Assembly (NCBI RefSeq): GCF_004010155.1
Contig: NZ_RRYH01000019.1
Location: 1-64,000, forward strand
Reading direction: 5' to 3'
From: Solirhodobacter olei
GTDB lineage: Bacteria > Pseudomonadota > Alphaproteobacteria > Rhodobacterales > Rhodobacteraceae
DNA: 64,000 nucleotides
Within the stretch, counting starts at the first letter, position 1, and the number at the start of each line of letters is the position of its first letter. This document shows positions 36,471 through 45,921 of the stretch, piece after piece. The notes beneath the pieces are model-generated. The model had not been told where the DNA came from. It did not search any database and was given only the letters and a program-made list of their open reading frames with translations. Both the position numbers and the translations under genes were made by a program.

Positions 36471-37472
36471 TTAGCCGAGCGTTTGTTCACAAATGTCGCG
36501 TAGGTGGCGGATGTAGGTATTCGAACCGAGAAAGACCGTGTGCGCGAACCACAGTTTCATCGGTTCCATCTCGGCCAGCACGAATTTCGCGACACGGGGA
36601 TGACCGTCCGGCACGCTCCATTCGGGGACCACGCCGTATCCTAGTCCCGCTTCGACCAGCCTCGTGACCGAGGTGCTGCCCGACGCGGTTGTGGATATTC
36701 GTGGCGGGACGCCGATGCGCCGTTCGAGGTAGTCGGAGGCGCGCACCCGGACGGTCTGACCGCTTTCATAGGTAACGAAGGGGCGATCGCGGAACGTCGA
36801 GAGATCCGGCTGGATCGGATCGATCCCCCAGTCCGCGGGCCAGATCAGCGCAAGGCGGTAGGTGCCCAGCAGTTTTTGAGAAATCGCTGGGTGGCTGAAG
36901 CTGCGTTCGCTGATCGCTGCGTCCAGCGCTCCATCCATCATCATCTGTTCCAGCGTTGTGTCGCGTTCGTAAAAGGCCAGCTCGATCTCCGGGGCCTCTT
37001 CGCGGAACTGTTGCAGGATGGTCGGAAAAAACTGGTGAAACAACGCCTGCGGCACCCCGACACGCAGGAGCGAACGGACATCGTGCAACAGAACTCCGAT
37101 GCGTGACAGGATCGTGTCCAGCTCCTGGCCGAGCGAGGCATGAAGGGCCTTCCCCTGCGGCGTCAGGTTGACACGGCGAGAACCCTTCTCTGCTTCGATC
37201 AGACGCGCGCCGTAAAGCTGCTCCAGCCGACGAACGTGGTTGGCGGCGGATTGATACGACAGGTTCAGCTCGCGCGAGGCCCCCGAGAAGGATCCGGTCC
37301 GCGCGACAAGGTGGAAGGTCTGCAACAGGGAAATATCGACCTTCGCGCGCTTGCGCCCCTGATGTTCACCGTCGGTAATGGTCCGTCTCCCCGCTGGCGT
37401 GGCTGTCCTTCGCCTCGCGGTCGAGCAGAGCAAAGAACGGGCTTTCGCGCAAGCGGGCGACGGGGACGGCAC
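36471..37472 (-). CDS. LysR-family transcriptional regulator (start uncertain)
   Basis: LysR protein with helix-turn-helix [20 protein letters not shown] followed by [20 protein letters not shown], and a full effector domain ending QTLG. It would be about 295 residues from the helix-turn-helix onward. No ATG, GTG or TTG lies just before VDISLL; the nearest in-frame starts are GTG 37472 and a TTG nearby, both inside the upstream saccharopine-dehydrogenase-like gene. The given start is therefore provisional and adds about 40 unlikely residues. It is the last gene of the leftward importer operon and the probable regulator of both divergent operons. Confidence 0.75.
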   Translation of the reverse strand: MPSPSPACAKARSLLCSTARRRTATPAGRRTITDGEHQGRKRAKVDISLLQTFHLVARTGSFSGASRELNLSYQSAANHVRRLEQLYGARLIEAEKGSRRVNLTPQGKALHASLGQELDTILSRIGVLLHDVRSLLRVGVPQALFHQFFPTILQQFREEAPEIELAFYERDTTLEQMMMDGALDAAISERSFSHPAISQKLLGTYRLALIWPADWGIDPIQPDLSTFRDRPFVTYESGQTVRVRASDYLERRIGVPPRISTTASGSTSVTRLVEAGLGYGVVPEWSVPDGHPRVAKFVLAEMEPMKLWFAHTVFLGSNTYIRHLRDICEQTLG

Positions 37473-38493
37473 CCGGCGCGATCAGCCCGCGCAAGGGGGG
37501 CCGACCCGTCAGAACGAGGTCGAGCATCGCGGCCACGTGGGCGGCCGTCGTGGTCGCGATCGCGCTGTCCCGACGACCATCGGAGCGTGGCGTCGCGCGC
37601 AGGGTGCGTTCACTCCAACGAGTTGGGCGTCCCGGTTCGACGGTGCGCAGGGCGATCACCACTCGGTCGTCGTCGCTCTGCGGGAGAGAGGACAACAGCA
37701 GGCTTTTCAAACGATAGAGCTGGCGGGACAGGCCAAGGTCTTCCAGGAGGAAGCGGATATAATCGAGATGGCCGGGGTAGCGCAGCGTCTTGAAAACCAG
37801 TCCGCGCACCTCGCCTGCGTGGCGCGCGGCCAGCGCATCGAGGCTTCCGGCCGTTGTGAAAGCCTCAAGCCGTTGGCCGCCGATCTCAACCTCTTCGCGT
37901 TCTGACAGGGGGGCGATCCGGTCAAGGGCCCAGTCGCGCAGACACAGGCAGGGCTGGGTATATTCATCGATGAGACCCGAGACCCCCCAGATATTGGCAT
38001 ATCCTAGCCGGTTTGTCGGATCGGCGGGCAGGACGCCGACGAAAACGGTGACCTCGGCCTGGGGGCCGGCGGCGGCAAGGTCGGCCGATGCCAGTGCGGT
38101 GACATAGCCGGGGGCGAGGCCGCAGCCTGGTGCAAAGCCAACCTTGGCAGGTGCCGCTACGGCGGCCTTCCCCACTGCCTTTGCCGATACGGCGCTTTCC
38201 AGCACGTCGAGGTAATGGCACCCCTGCGTGGCGGCGCAGGCAGCGATGTCCGGGGCACTGTCGGCGGCATCGGACACGATCACCGCCGCCTGTCCCGTCA
38301 TCGCGCGTAAGAGCGCCTCGCGATAGGATGGACCGGCGATCGGCCGCGTGTGGTAGCCTGCGATCTGCGCCGCGTGTAGCCCGTCGCCGTCGCGATCAGC
38401 AATCGTTGGGCAAAAGCGGCCATCGGCGGCCAGAACGTCGGCGATGCGCCGCGAGAGGACGCCGCAGCCAAGGATGAGGATGGGATGCGCCAC
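37366..38493 (-). CDS. Saccharopine dehydrogenase-like NAD(P)-binding protein
   Basis: A protein of about 375 residues. The N-terminal Rossmann motif is ILILGCGVLSRRIADVLA; a DAADSAPDIAACAATQGCHYLD segment and GCGLAPGYVTALAS are typical of saccharopine dehydrogenase-like and carboxynorspermidine-synthase-like reductases. The C-terminal part contains FKTLRYPGHLD, the substrate-domain hallmark. These enzymes reductively join, or oxidatively split, an amino acid and a keto acid or aldehyde (opine-like C-N bond). GTG 38493 is preferred to TTG 38499 because of its distance from gaggtgggg. It is co-transcribed with an amino-acid importer, so it probably acts on the imported compound. Confidence 0.8.
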   Translation of the reverse strand: MAHPILILGCGVLSRRIADVLAADGRFCPTIADRDGDGLHAAQIAGYHTRPIAGPSYREALLRAMTGQAAVIVSDAADSAPDIAACAATQGCHYLDVLESAVSAKAVGKAAVAAPAKVGFAPGCGLAPGYVTALASADLAAAGPQAEVTVFVGVLPADPTNRLGYANIWGVSGLIDEYTQPCLCLRDWALDRIAPLSEREEVEIGGQRLEAFTTAGSLDALAARHAGEVRGLVFKTLRYPGHLDYIRFLLEDLGLSRQLYRLKSLLLSSLPQSDDDRVVIALRTVEPGRPTRWSERTLRATPRSDGRRDSAIATTTAAHVAAMLDLVLTGRPPLRGLIAPGAVPVARLRESPFFALLDREAKDSHASGETDHYRR

Positions 38494-38508
38494 GGTCAAC
38501 GCCCCACC

Positions 38509-39285
38509 TCAGCCGTGGAACCGCGAAAGGAACGCCTTCAGCCGCTCGGACTTTGGGTTGCGTAGGATCTCTTCGGGGCTGCCCTCCTCGGCGATGCGGC
38601 CGGCCTCCATGAAGATCACACGGTTTGCCACATCGGCGGCAAAGCCCATCTCGTGCGTCACGAGGATCATCGTCATCCCCGCATTCGCTAGGCGGCGCAC
38701 GACAGTCAGCACCTCCCCCACCAGTTCCGGGTCCAGCGCCGACGTGATCTCGTCCAGCAGCAGGACATCGGGGTCCATGGCCAGCGCGCGGGCGATGGCC
38801 ACGCGCTGCTTCTGTCCGCCCGACAGCTGCGAGGGGAAGAAGTTCGCCTTCTCGGCGAGCCCCACTTGGGACAGCAGGTCCATCGCGTGGGCCTCGGCCT
38901 CGGCCCTGGATTTGTCCAGCACGACACGGGGCCCCTTGGTGACATTGTCCAGCACGCTCAGATGCGGGAACAGGTTGAAATGCTGGAAGACCATCCCGAC
39001 ATGGCGACGCAGGTCCCCCATGCCGATCTTCTTGCCGTCGCCCTTGAAGCGGGGCAGGACCTCCTTGCCACGAAAGTGGAAGGTGCCGCCGGAGGGTGCC
39101 TCCATCATGTTCAGGCAGCGGATAAGCGTGGATTTCCCGGATCCCGACGGGCCGATCACGCCCAGCACGTCGCCACGCGTTAGGGTCAGGTCGATGCCGT
39201 GAAGGACGGTCAGCGCCCCGAAGGTCTTAGTCAAGCCCGAGATCGAGATGACGGAGTTTTCCGCGATGGCTTCAGGCTTGGTCAT
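38509..39285 (-). CDS. Polar amino-acid ABC transporter ATPase
   Basis: A 258-residue ATPase. Walker [10 protein letters not shown] is at residues 45-53, the signature is [17 protein letters not shown], Walker B is [13 protein letters not shown] (Ile replaces the usual Pro after Glu) and [12 protein letters not shown] follows. It resembles GlnQ/HisP but is not closely related to the copy at 27772. It works with the single permease encoded upstream and the binding protein at 40034. Confidence 0.88.
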   Translation of the reverse strand: MTKPEAIAENSVISISGLTKTFGALTVLHGIDLTLTRGDVLGVIGPSGSGKSTLIRCLNMMEAPSGGTFHFRGKEVLPRFKGDGKKIGMGDLRRHVGMVFQHFNLFPHLSVLDNVTKGPRVVLDKSRAEAEAHAMDLLSQVGLAEKANFFPSQLSGGQKQRVAIARALAMDPDVLLLDEITSALDPELVGEVLTVVRRLANAGMTMILVTHEMGFAADVANRVIFMEAGRIAEEGSPEEILRNPKSERLKAFLSRFHG

Positions 39286-39297
39286 TGGACACTCCGA

Positions 39298-39960
39298 TCA
39301 GTCATGGCGCCGCATGCGGCGTTCGTAGTGATCCGCGATCTGGGTCAGCGGGAACAGCATGGCAAAATAGAGGATTCCGGCCAGCGTGTAGGATTCGAGC
39401 GGCCGATAGGTCTGGGCGTTCACCTCGGACGTCATGTAGGTGAGCTCCGCCACCGATATCGCATAGAGTAGCGAGGTGTTCTTTAGCTGGATCACGGACT
39501 GGTTGATGAACGCCGGCAGCATGTTTTTTATCGCCTGCGGCATGATGATGTGACGCATCGTCTGGCGTCCCGACATACCCACGGCCAGCGCGGCCTCGGT
39601 TTGGCCTCGGTCAACCGCGAGGATCCCGCCACGAAAGATCTCGGCGTAGAACGATCCCACGTAAAGTGACAGGGTCATCAGGCCCGCCGTGGTATTCGAG
39701 ATGTTGATGCCCAGAAGCATCGGCAGCGCGTAATAGGCCCAAAGGATCTGCACCAGCAGCGGCGTGCAGCGGAAGAGTTCCTGATAGACGCGCGCCACCA
39801 GGCGCAGAAGGCGATAGTTGGATAGGCGGGCAAAGCAACTTGCCAGGCCGATGACGATACCAAAGGCGATTGAGCCGACCGTGTAGAGGAACGTGGCCCA
39901 CATGCCCCAGAGAAACAGGTCGAACGACTGCAAGACCGCGTAGAAGTCCCAGTGATACAT
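39298..39960 (-). CDS. Amino-acid ABC permease
   Basis: A 220-residue membrane protein of the His/Glu/Gln/Arg/opine permease family. YQELFRCTPLLVQILWAYYAL and the EAA-type loop GQTEAALAVGMSGRQTMRHI are visible. It is the only permease gene in this operon, so it probably works as a homodimer. It is preceded by 73 bases after the binding-protein gene. Confidence 0.87.
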   Translation of the reverse strand: MYHWDFYAVLQSFDLFLWGMWATFLYTVGSIAFGIVIGLASCFARLSNYRLLRLVARVYQELFRCTPLLVQILWAYYALPMLLGINISNTTAGLMTLSLYVGSFYAEIFRGGILAVDRGQTEAALAVGMSGRQTMRHIIMPQAIKNMLPAFINQSVIQLKNTSLLYAISVAELTYMTSEVNAQTYRPLESYTLAGILYFAMLFPLTQIADHYERRMRRHD

Positions 39961-40033
39961 CAGTGAGTGCTTTCTGTTCTCTGGGTGAAAGGGAAGGGGA
40001 GGGGCCGGGGGCAGGGTTCCCCCGGCCGGCCAT

Positions 40034-40879
40034 TCAGCCGTTGAAGGAGAAGCCTTTCGGCAGGTCGTCCAGCGTGATTCCGAAGGGCTTCAGGCCGTCA
40101 ATGATCCAGGTCTGGTTGTTGCCCACGCGGCGATTGTAGTCCGCCCAGGCCGAGACGAAGGATTTCCACTGGTCGTCGGTATTGTAGTTGATCCCGATGA
40201 CCGAGGGCGACGACAGCAGCGGCTTCGGCACGATGACCTTGCCAAGCGCGGGGTTCTTCTTGACCATCACCATTCCGTTGAGAACCGTGTTGATCACCGC
40301 GTCCGCTTTGCCCGTTGTCAGTGCCAGAACGGCCTGATCGCGTGTCTGGAACCGCAGTATGTGCGCTTTGGGCAGGTATTGCTTGGTGATCTGGTCTTGC
40401 GCCGAGCCGAGATCGACGGCGATCGTATATTTGGGATTGTTGAGTTGCGCCCAGCTCAGCCCGTCTAGCTCGGCCTTGGGTGAGATGATGACGAAACTAT
40501 TGTAATAGGTCGGATGCGAGAACTTCACCGCCAAGGCGCGCTTGGGAAGCGCGGTTAGCGCGAAGGCCACGTCCACCTTGCCGGATTCGACATCGAGGAT
40601 CGAGTTGGCCCAGCTCGATTCCACGACCTGAAGCTTCACGCCCAGGTCCTTGGCCATGTCGCGGCCCATCGCGACGGCAAAGCCGTGCCATTCCCCGGTG
40701 CGCGGATCCTTCGAGAAATAGGGATCTTCGTTCAGGATGCCGGCCATGCGCAGCACGCCGCGGGCCCGGATCTGGTCAACCTTGGATTTCTGCTGCTGCG
40801 CCTGTGCGGGGCTGAGCGAGATGCTAAGCGCGGCCGCGGCAAGGGCGGCGGCGGTCGCCAATCTTTTCAGAAGGGTCAT
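40034..40879 (-). CDS. Periplasmic amino-acid-binding protein (family 3)
   Basis: A protein of about 281 residues. The signal peptide runs to AQAQQ near residue 27. The mature part has the family 3 pattern RARGVLRMAGILNEDPYFS, DVAFALTALPKRALAVKFSH and DLGSAQDQITKQYLPKA. The canonical Arg position within the T-A-L-P-K-R segment is retained. ATG 40879 is chosen for its ggag ribosome site; 40891 is an alternative. It is the first gene of the leftward operon and faces the dehydrogenase operon across a 285-bp gap. Substrate probably an amino acid or opine-like derivative. Confidence 0.87.
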   Translation of the reverse strand: MTLLKRLATAAALAAAALSISLSPAQAQQQKSKVDQIRARGVLRMAGILNEDPYFSKDPRTGEWHGFAVAMGRDMAKDLGVKLQVVESSWANSILDVESGKVDVAFALTALPKRALAVKFSHPTYYNSFVIISPKAELDGLSWAQLNNPKYTIAVDLGSAQDQITKQYLPKAHILRFQTRDQAVLALTTGKADAVINTVLNGMVMVKKNPALGKVIVPKPLLSSPSVIGINYNTDDQWKSFVSAWADYNRRVGNNQTWIIDGLKPFGITLDDLPKGFSFNG

Positions 40880-41010
40880 GGGGTACTCCATGTCGGACGG
40901 TTTCGGTCAAGTGTTTCTGTCCGGCTTCTCGCGATGCTGACCTGGCCGGTTGGGAGCATGCGAACCCGTTTCAGGCCCCATTTCAATACAAGATTCCAGC
41001 GCCATCCTGT

Positions 41011-41037
41011 AAAATTTCTTATATTTCAGAAGATTTT
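41011..41037. promoter_or_regulatory. AT-rich dyad in the divergent promoter region of the dehydrogenase/importer locus
   Basis: AAATTTCTT and AAGATTTTT flank a central ATATTTCAG, forming an imperfect inverted repeat in an otherwise GC-rich gap between the binding-protein and oxidase genes. Its LysR-like geometry suggests the operator of the regulator at 36471. This is tentative because the dyad is imperfect and AT-rich. Confidence 0.35.
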
Positions 41038-41164
41038 TGATCGTTAGGCGCGCTCTGTTTTGCGCGTCCTCCAATGATATTTGTATGTTGACCGGTACAT
41101 TTTGCATCGTCCAGCGGGGTGGGACGGCGCTAGCCTAGCGTTATCGCAACCCGTGGAGTTCGCC

Positions 41165-42331
41165 TTGACCCCTTCCCCCGACATCGACGTGGCGATTGCC
41201 GGTGCTGGCGTGATCGGCGCATCAACGGCCTGGCACCTGGCCCAAGCCGGCCTCAGGGTCGCCATCATCGACGCAGAGGGACCAGCCGCCGCCGCCTCGG
41301 GCGCCTCCGACGGCGCGGTCTCTGTCGCCTCGAAGAAGCCCGGCGTGATGGCGCGGCTGGCCTCGGCCTCGCTGGCGCATACGGCGACCCTGGCCAAAGG
41401 GGGGCCCTTGTCGCGCGCCTTCAGGCGGCGGCCGTCCTTCCTGTTTGGGCAGGGCCCGGAAGAGGCCGCCGCGCTAGATGCGCTCGCGGCGAAGCTGGCC
41501 CAGATCGGCGGGCCAGTGTCGGTCGAAAACGATGGTGGCGCCGCGCTTCTTCCCGGATGCGGCATGGGCGTGGACCGCATCGTTCGGCTGATGGGCGAGG
41601 GACATATGCCCGGCCACAAGGCGGTGCACGGCTACCTTGCGTCGGCGGGTGATCGCGTTCAACGGATTTGGCCCGCGAGGTTGAAGGGGCATGAGGCCGA
41701 CGCCACGGGCGTCACTCTCGATCTGGGCATGTCGCAGCTGCGTGCAGGCTTCCTGATCGTCGCAGCGGGGCTTGGCGCCGGAGAGCTTTGGCCGCAGCTG
41801 CCGCTGATTCCGCGGGCGGGGCAATTGATTGTCACCGACAGCGGCCCAGCGGGTGTCCTACCCGGAGCGCTGACTGCCGCGGCCTATCTTCTGGCCAAGA
41901 CCCGCGATGGCGCGCCGCCGCCGCGCCCGCCGGTGGTTATCGACCCTCTTTCGACCGGCCAATACCTTGTCGGTTCCACCCGCGAGGCGCATGGCGATCC
42001 CCGCCTGAACGACTTCGCCACGATCGCAGCCCTCATGGAGCGGGCGGCGGCCGTCTGGCCCCCGCTTCTCGGCCGGCGGATCATCCGTATCTTCACCGGC
42101 GTGCGGGCGGCCGTGGCCGACGGGCTGCCCGTGTTTGGAACCCTGCCGGACAGCCCGCGCGTTCTGCTGGCGACCGGTTTTGAGGGCGACGGCATCTGCC
42201 TTTCAGCGCTGATCGGGCGGGAGGCCGCGCGCATCGCCTGCGGCGATGGTGTGACGGCGGGGCTGGAGGCCGACCTGGCCGCCCTCTCGCCCACACGGTT
42301 CACCAAGCACGCGAGGTGGGGAGCAGCATGA
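41165..42331 (+). CDS. FAD-dependent amino-acid dehydrogenase, beta-type subunit (DAO family)
   Basis: A 388-residue flavoprotein with IAGAGVIGASTAWHL (FAD motif at residues 11-25) and a C-terminal IFTGVRAAVADGLPVFG segment of D-amino-acid dehydrogenases. TTG 41165 is selected because ggag lies six bases before it; the longer ATG start at 41081 would add an unrelated leader. With the next two genes it forms the alpha-beta-gamma flavin/iron-sulfur dehydrogenase known from D-hydroxyproline dehydrogenase, octopine/nopaline oxidase and HCN synthase. This subunit carries the substrate site. All three genes overlap by four bases. Confidence 0.87.
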   Translation: MTPSPDIDVAIAGAGVIGASTAWHLAQAGLRVAIIDAEGPAAAASGASDGAVSVASKKPGVMARLASASLAHTATLAKGGPLSRAFRRRPSFLFGQGPEEAAALDALAAKLAQIGGPVSVENDGGAALLPGCGMGVDRIVRLMGEGHMPGHKAVHGYLASAGDRVQRIWPARLKGHEADATGVTLDLGMSQLRAGFLIVAAGLGAGELWPQLPLIPRAGQLIVTDSGPAGVLPGALTAAAYLLAKTRDGAPPPRPPVVIDPLSTGQYLVGSTREAHGDPRLNDFATIAALMERAAAVWPPLLGRRIIRIFTGVRAAVADGLPVFGTLPDSPRVLLATGFEGDGICLSALIGREAARIACGDGVTAGLEADLAALSPTRFTKHARWGAA

Positions 42332-42579
42332 CCGAAAGCATCCTCTGGCAGGGCCGTATAGTGCCGTTCGAAGTTGGCGACACGGTCGCCGGCGCGCTGA
42401 CGCGTGCGGGCATCGCCGACTTCGGCGCGGGCAGCCGGGGCCAACGCCGGGGCGTCTTCTGCGGCATCGGCCAGTGCCAGTGCTGCCTGGTGACCGTTGA
42501 TGGCTGCGTGACCGAGGCCTGTTTGATGCCGTGCGCGCCGGGGCTGTCGGTCACTCCTGAGATGGGGGCCGAAGGATGA
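42328..42579 (+). CDS. Small (2Fe-2S)-binding subunit, gamma-type
   Basis: An 83-residue ferredoxin-like protein. Cysteines 45, 50, 52/53 and 65 (FCGIGQCQCCLV, EACLMPC) match the C-x4-C-x2-C cluster pattern of the small subunit found in D-hydroxyproline dehydrogenase, opine oxidase and HcnA-type complexes. It passes electrons between the two flavin subunits. Its ATG overlaps the oxidase stop and its own stop overlaps the next ATG, so the three proteins are made in concert. Confidence 0.88.
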   Translation: MTESILWQGRIVPFEVGDTVAGALTRAGIADFGAGSRGQRRGVFCGIGQCQCCLVTVDGCVTEACLMPCAPGLSVTPEMGAEG

Positions 42580-43847
42580 CCGGACAGGTGGTTCTTGTGG
42601 TCGGCGCCGGTCTTGCCGGACTTGGCGCCGCTGTCGAACTGGTGCGTGCAGGGCAGCGCGTCACTGTGGTGGATCAGACCCAGGCGGCGGGCGGGGCGAT
42701 CCATCGTCAGCCGCTTCCGGGTCGCCCGTCGATTGCGCGGACCGCCGAGCATCGCCGATGGCAATCCCTGATGGCCGAGGTGCGGGCGGCGGGCATCGAG
42801 ATCCGGACCGAGACCCGGTTCGGCGGGATCGATTCTACGGGTGAAGTCTTGCTGACGGGCGCCGCGCCCGGTTTTCTGCGGCCCAAGGCGCTTGTCCTTG
42901 CAACTGGCGCACGCGAGGCGGTGCAGCCGCGCCCTGGCTGGACGCTGCCCGGCGTGATGACCGTGGGGGCGATCCAGACCTATCTGAAGACACAGGCCGC
43001 CCCGCCGCTCGGGCGGATCGCGCTGGCGGGCTCCGGCCCTCTGCTGCTGGCCGCCGCGGCGCAACTATGCGCGCTTGGCCGGCCCCCCGTCGCGGTAATC
43101 GAGGCGGGCCGCCCCTTCGCCCATCCCCTCGCGGCGCTTCGCCTGCCGCCCGGGTACCTGGCCGAGGCGGCGGCCTACATGCGTCGCCTGGTCGTCGCGC
43201 GGGTGCTGATTCTAACGGCAAGCCACGTCACCCGTATCAGCGAAGACGCCGCGGGACTTACGGTCGAGATTGAGCGGGGCGCCCGGCGCCGACGGCTTGC
43301 CTGCGACCTCGTCGGGTTACACGATGGGATCCGTCCGAACGACGCGGGCCTGCCCGACATTGCGCCCATCCCCGTCGTGCGCTTAGGCGACTGCCGCGAG
43401 GCGCTTGGCGCAAGGGCGGCGCTTGCCGATGGGCGCAACGGCGGGCGACGTCTTGCGGCGCAGCTTTCCGGTACGCTTGCGCCCGCCCTGTCTCAGGAGT
43501 TGCAGCGTCAGCGCCGAGCGCAGGGGCTGCTTGCTCGAATCTACGCCAATGACGGGGCCGACCGGCTGGCCACGCTGCCGGGGGATACCGTGTTGTGCCG
43601 GTGCGAGATGCGCACGCTGGACGACCTGCGTGCGCTTGGCCCCGCGCCGACCGACAGGATGCTGCGGCTCGATGGCCGCTTTTCGATGGGCCCCTGCCAA
43701 GGCCGCTTCTGCGCCGAATGGGTTCAAAGGCTGGCAGGACGCAGCGGGCCGGCCCGCCGCATTGGGGCGGCACGCTATCCCGCGGCCCCGATCACCGTTG
43801 CCGATCTGCTGGCCGCACAGAAATCAAGAGAAGGAGAGTCCCCATGA
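42576..43847 (+). CDS. FAD/NAD(P)-type oxidoreductase, alpha-type subunit with C-terminal [2Fe-2S] motif
   Basis: A 423-residue subunit with two nucleotide-binding motifs, VVGAGLAGLG (residues 8-17) and LAGSGPLLLAAA (near 148), as in pyridine-nucleotide disulfide oxidoreductases. The C-terminal CRCEMRTLDDLRALG and GPCQGRFC segments are a BFD-like Fe-S site. This domain order is that of HcnB, OoxA/NoxA and the D-hydroxyproline dehydrogenase alpha subunit. It is the electron-exit subunit, probably feeding the respiratory chain. The next gene starts inside its stop region. Confidence 0.87.
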   Translation: MTGQVVLVVGAGLAGLGAAVELVRAGQRVTVVDQTQAAGGAIHRQPLPGRPSIARTAEHRRWQSLMAEVRAAGIEIRTETRFGGIDSTGEVLLTGAAPGFLRPKALVLATGAREAVQPRPGWTLPGVMTVGAIQTYLKTQAAPPLGRIALAGSGPLLLAAAAQLCALGRPPVAVIEAGRPFAHPLAALRLPPGYLAEAAAYMRRLVVARVLILTASHVTRISEDAAGLTVEIERGARRRRLACDLVGLHDGIRPNDAGLPDIAPIPVVRLGDCREALGARAALADGRNGGRRLAAQLSGTLAPALSQELQRQRRAQGLLARIYANDGADRLATLPGDTVLCRCEMRTLDDLRALGPAPTDRMLRLDGRFSMGPCQGRFCAEWVQRLAGRSGPARRIGAARYPAAPITVADLLAAQKSREGESP

Positions 43848-45241
43848 CAGCCGCCGCCTCCCGGTTTGCTGCCGAAACAGGTACGCTTGAGGTGTTCAAC
43901 CCGTTCGACGGGAGTCCCGTCGGCTTTGTCCGCGAAAGCACGGCCAGTGGAATCGACCAGGCCATCGAAGAGGCGCGCAGGGCAGCGGCAGACTTCCGCA
44001 GCACGACCCCGGCCATGCGGCGGGTTTTGCTGGAGCGGCTGGCTGCACTTGTTGCCCGCGATGCCGAGCCAATGGCGCGGACGATCGCTGCAGAGATGGG
44101 CAAGACCCTGACGGAGGCGCGCAACGAGGTGCGCCGCGCGCAGAACACGCTGCGGCTTTCGGGTGATGCGGCGACCTTTCTGGACGGCGAGGTGCTGAAT
44201 TGCGCCATTGTGTCAGGCGGTGCGGACCGGCAGGCGGTAGTGACCTATGTCCCGGTGGGCGTCGTAGGTGCGATCACGCCGTTCAACTATCCGGTCAACC
44301 TGCTCTGCCACAAGCTGGGTCCGGCCATCGCCGCTGGTAACGCGGTCATCGCCAAGCCCTCGCCCAAGGCGCCGCTGGCGGCCGATCACCTCGTGCGGTT
44401 GACGGTCGAGGCAGGATTCCCCGACGGGCTTGTGCAGATCGTGCATGGCGGTGCCGATGCCGCGGTGGCGTTGGCGCAGGGCGGGATCGACCTTTTGTCC
44501 TTCACCGGCGGCCCTAAGGCGGGCCTCGCGCTCAAGCGCGCATCGGGGCTTGTGCGCTGTCTGATGGAACTGGGCGGGAACGATCCGCTGTTTGTGATGC
44601 CCGATGCCGACCTGGAGGCTGCCGCCCGCACCGCCATCGCCCATCGCTTCGAGATCGCGGGCCAAAGCTGCGCGGCGGTCAAGAAGCTCTATGTGCACCA
44701 GGCCGTGGCCGGAGCCTTCACCGCTCGGCTTGCAGAGATGGTCGCCGCACATCGGGCGGGCGATCCGATGGCCGAAGACACGGAAATGGGCCCGGTTATC
44801 GACGCCTCCGCCGCGCAAGAGATCATGGATCGGCTTGATCAAGCTCAGGCGATGGGCGCGCGGCTGGTGCAGGGTGGAACCCGGCTCGGAAACCTTATCG
44901 CGCCGACCCTGATTGAGGATGTCCCCCCTGAGGCGCGGCTTTGGGCCCAGGAGACGTTCGGACCTGTTCTGGCCATACGGCGCTTCACCGATCTCGATGC
45001 CGCGGCGGCAGAGGTTAATGCCACGGCCTATGGCTTGCAGGCAGGGATTTTCAGCAATGACCATGCGGCGATCCGTAAACTCTCGCGGCAGTTGCAGGTG
45101 GGCGGGCTCATGGTGAACGAAGGCCCGGATTTCCGCGCCGAGCATGTTCCATTCGGCGGCGTGAAGCAGTCAGGTCTTGGGCGTGAGGGTGTGCGCATCG
45201 CTCTGCGTGAGATGAGCGAAACCCGCGTGGTGATCGACTGA
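43844..45241 (+). CDS. Aldehyde dehydrogenase (semialdehyde type)
   Basis: A 465-residue NAD(P)-dependent aldehyde dehydrogenase. Catalytic residues are Asn148 (PFNYP), Lys171 (AKPS), Glu242 (ELGGN) and Cys276 (GQSCAAVKK). The ribosome site aaggagag and ATG 43844 are clear. In D-hydroxyproline pathways the equivalent gene oxidises alpha-ketoglutarate semialdehyde; an aminoadipate- or succinate-semialdehyde-type substrate is equally possible. It overlaps DapB-like gene by one base (TGATG). Confidence 0.88.
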   Translation: MTAAASRFAAETGTLEVFNPFDGSPVGFVRESTASGIDQAIEEARRAAADFRSTTPAMRRVLLERLAALVARDAEPMARTIAAEMGKTLTEARNEVRRAQNTLRLSGDAATFLDGEVLNCAIVSGGADRQAVVTYVPVGVVGAITPFNYPVNLLCHKLGPAIAAGNAVIAKPSPKAPLAADHLVRLTVEAGFPDGLVQIVHGGADAAVALAQGGIDLLSFTGGPKAGLALKRASGLVRCLMELGGNDPLFVMPDADLEAAARTAIAHRFEIAGQSCAAVKKLYVHQAVAGAFTARLAEMVAAHRAGDPMAEDTEMGPVIDASAAQEIMDRLDQAQAMGARLVQGGTRLGNLIAPTLIEDVPPEARLWAQETFGPVLAIRRFTDLDAAAAEVNATAYGLQAGIFSNDHAAIRKLSRQLQVGGLMVNEGPDFRAEHVPFGGVKQSGLGREGVRIALREMSETRVVID

Positions 45242-45921
45242 TGCGGGTCGCGGTGCTGGGCGCAAGTGGCAAGGTCGGCCGCGAAGTTGTCGCGTTGATC
45301 GAGGCGGCAAGCGATCTTGCCTTGGACGAGGCGATTGGTGGGCGGGATGGCTCAGCCCTGGCAGCGGCGAGGCTTGGTGCCGAGCTGCTGGTGGACTTCT
45401 CGACACCTGCCGCGGTGATGGCGCTTCTCGAACGGTTGGATCCGTCGCATTCCCTGGCCCTAGTCATCGGCACGACCGGTTTTTCGGAAGCACAGAGCGC
45501 GCGTCTTCGGGCCGAGGCGGAACATCGTCCGGTGCTGGTCGGGGCAAATTTCGCCCACGGCTTTGGGCCGTTTCGCGCTGCCTTGGTGGCCCTTGCCGTG
45601 GCGTTGCCACAGGCGCGGCTGGCGCTGTCCGAAACGTATAACGCCGCCAAGAAGCCGCAGCCCTCGGGCACGACGCGGGGCCTTCTGACCGATTTGGCGG
45701 CTATGGATCGCGTGGCCAACGTTGAGGTTCACCGCATCGGCGATACGCCGGGCATTACCGAGCTGCGCTGTGATCTCGGTGTGTCCGAAATCACCCTGCG
45801 CATGGCCGTGGCCGGTCGCCCTGCCTATGCCGCCGGTGCGCTGGCCGCCGCGCGCTGGCTGCGTGGGCGGCCAGCCGGATTCTATACCCCTTCCGACATG
45901 CTGAGCGAGGATCACCCATGA
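45241..45921 (+). CDS. DapB-family reductase with altered catalytic residues
   Basis: A 226-residue homologue of dihydrodipicolinate reductase, about 45 residues shorter than typical. The Rossmann motif GASGKVG is at residues 7-13, DFSTP at 52-56 and IGTTGFS at 77-82. In the active-site loop E. coli DapB has His159, His160 and Lys163; here the aligned stretch ETYNAAKKPQPSGT gives Tyr133, Asn134 and Lys137. The catalytic His pair is therefore replaced while the substrate-binding Lys and PSGT are kept. It probably reduces an imine or related compound other than dihydrodipicolinate. It is translationally coupled with its neighbours on both sides. Confidence 0.82.
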   Translation: MRVAVLGASGKVGREVVALIEAASDLALDEAIGGRDGSALAAARLGAELLVDFSTPAAVMALLERLDPSHSLALVIGTTGFSEAQSARLRAEAEHRPVLVGANFAHGFGPFRAALVALAVALPQARLALSETYNAAKKPQPSGTTRGLLTDLAAMDRVANVEVHRIGDTPGITELRCDLGVSEITLRMAVAGRPAYAAGALAAARWLRGRPAGFYTPSDMLSEDHP

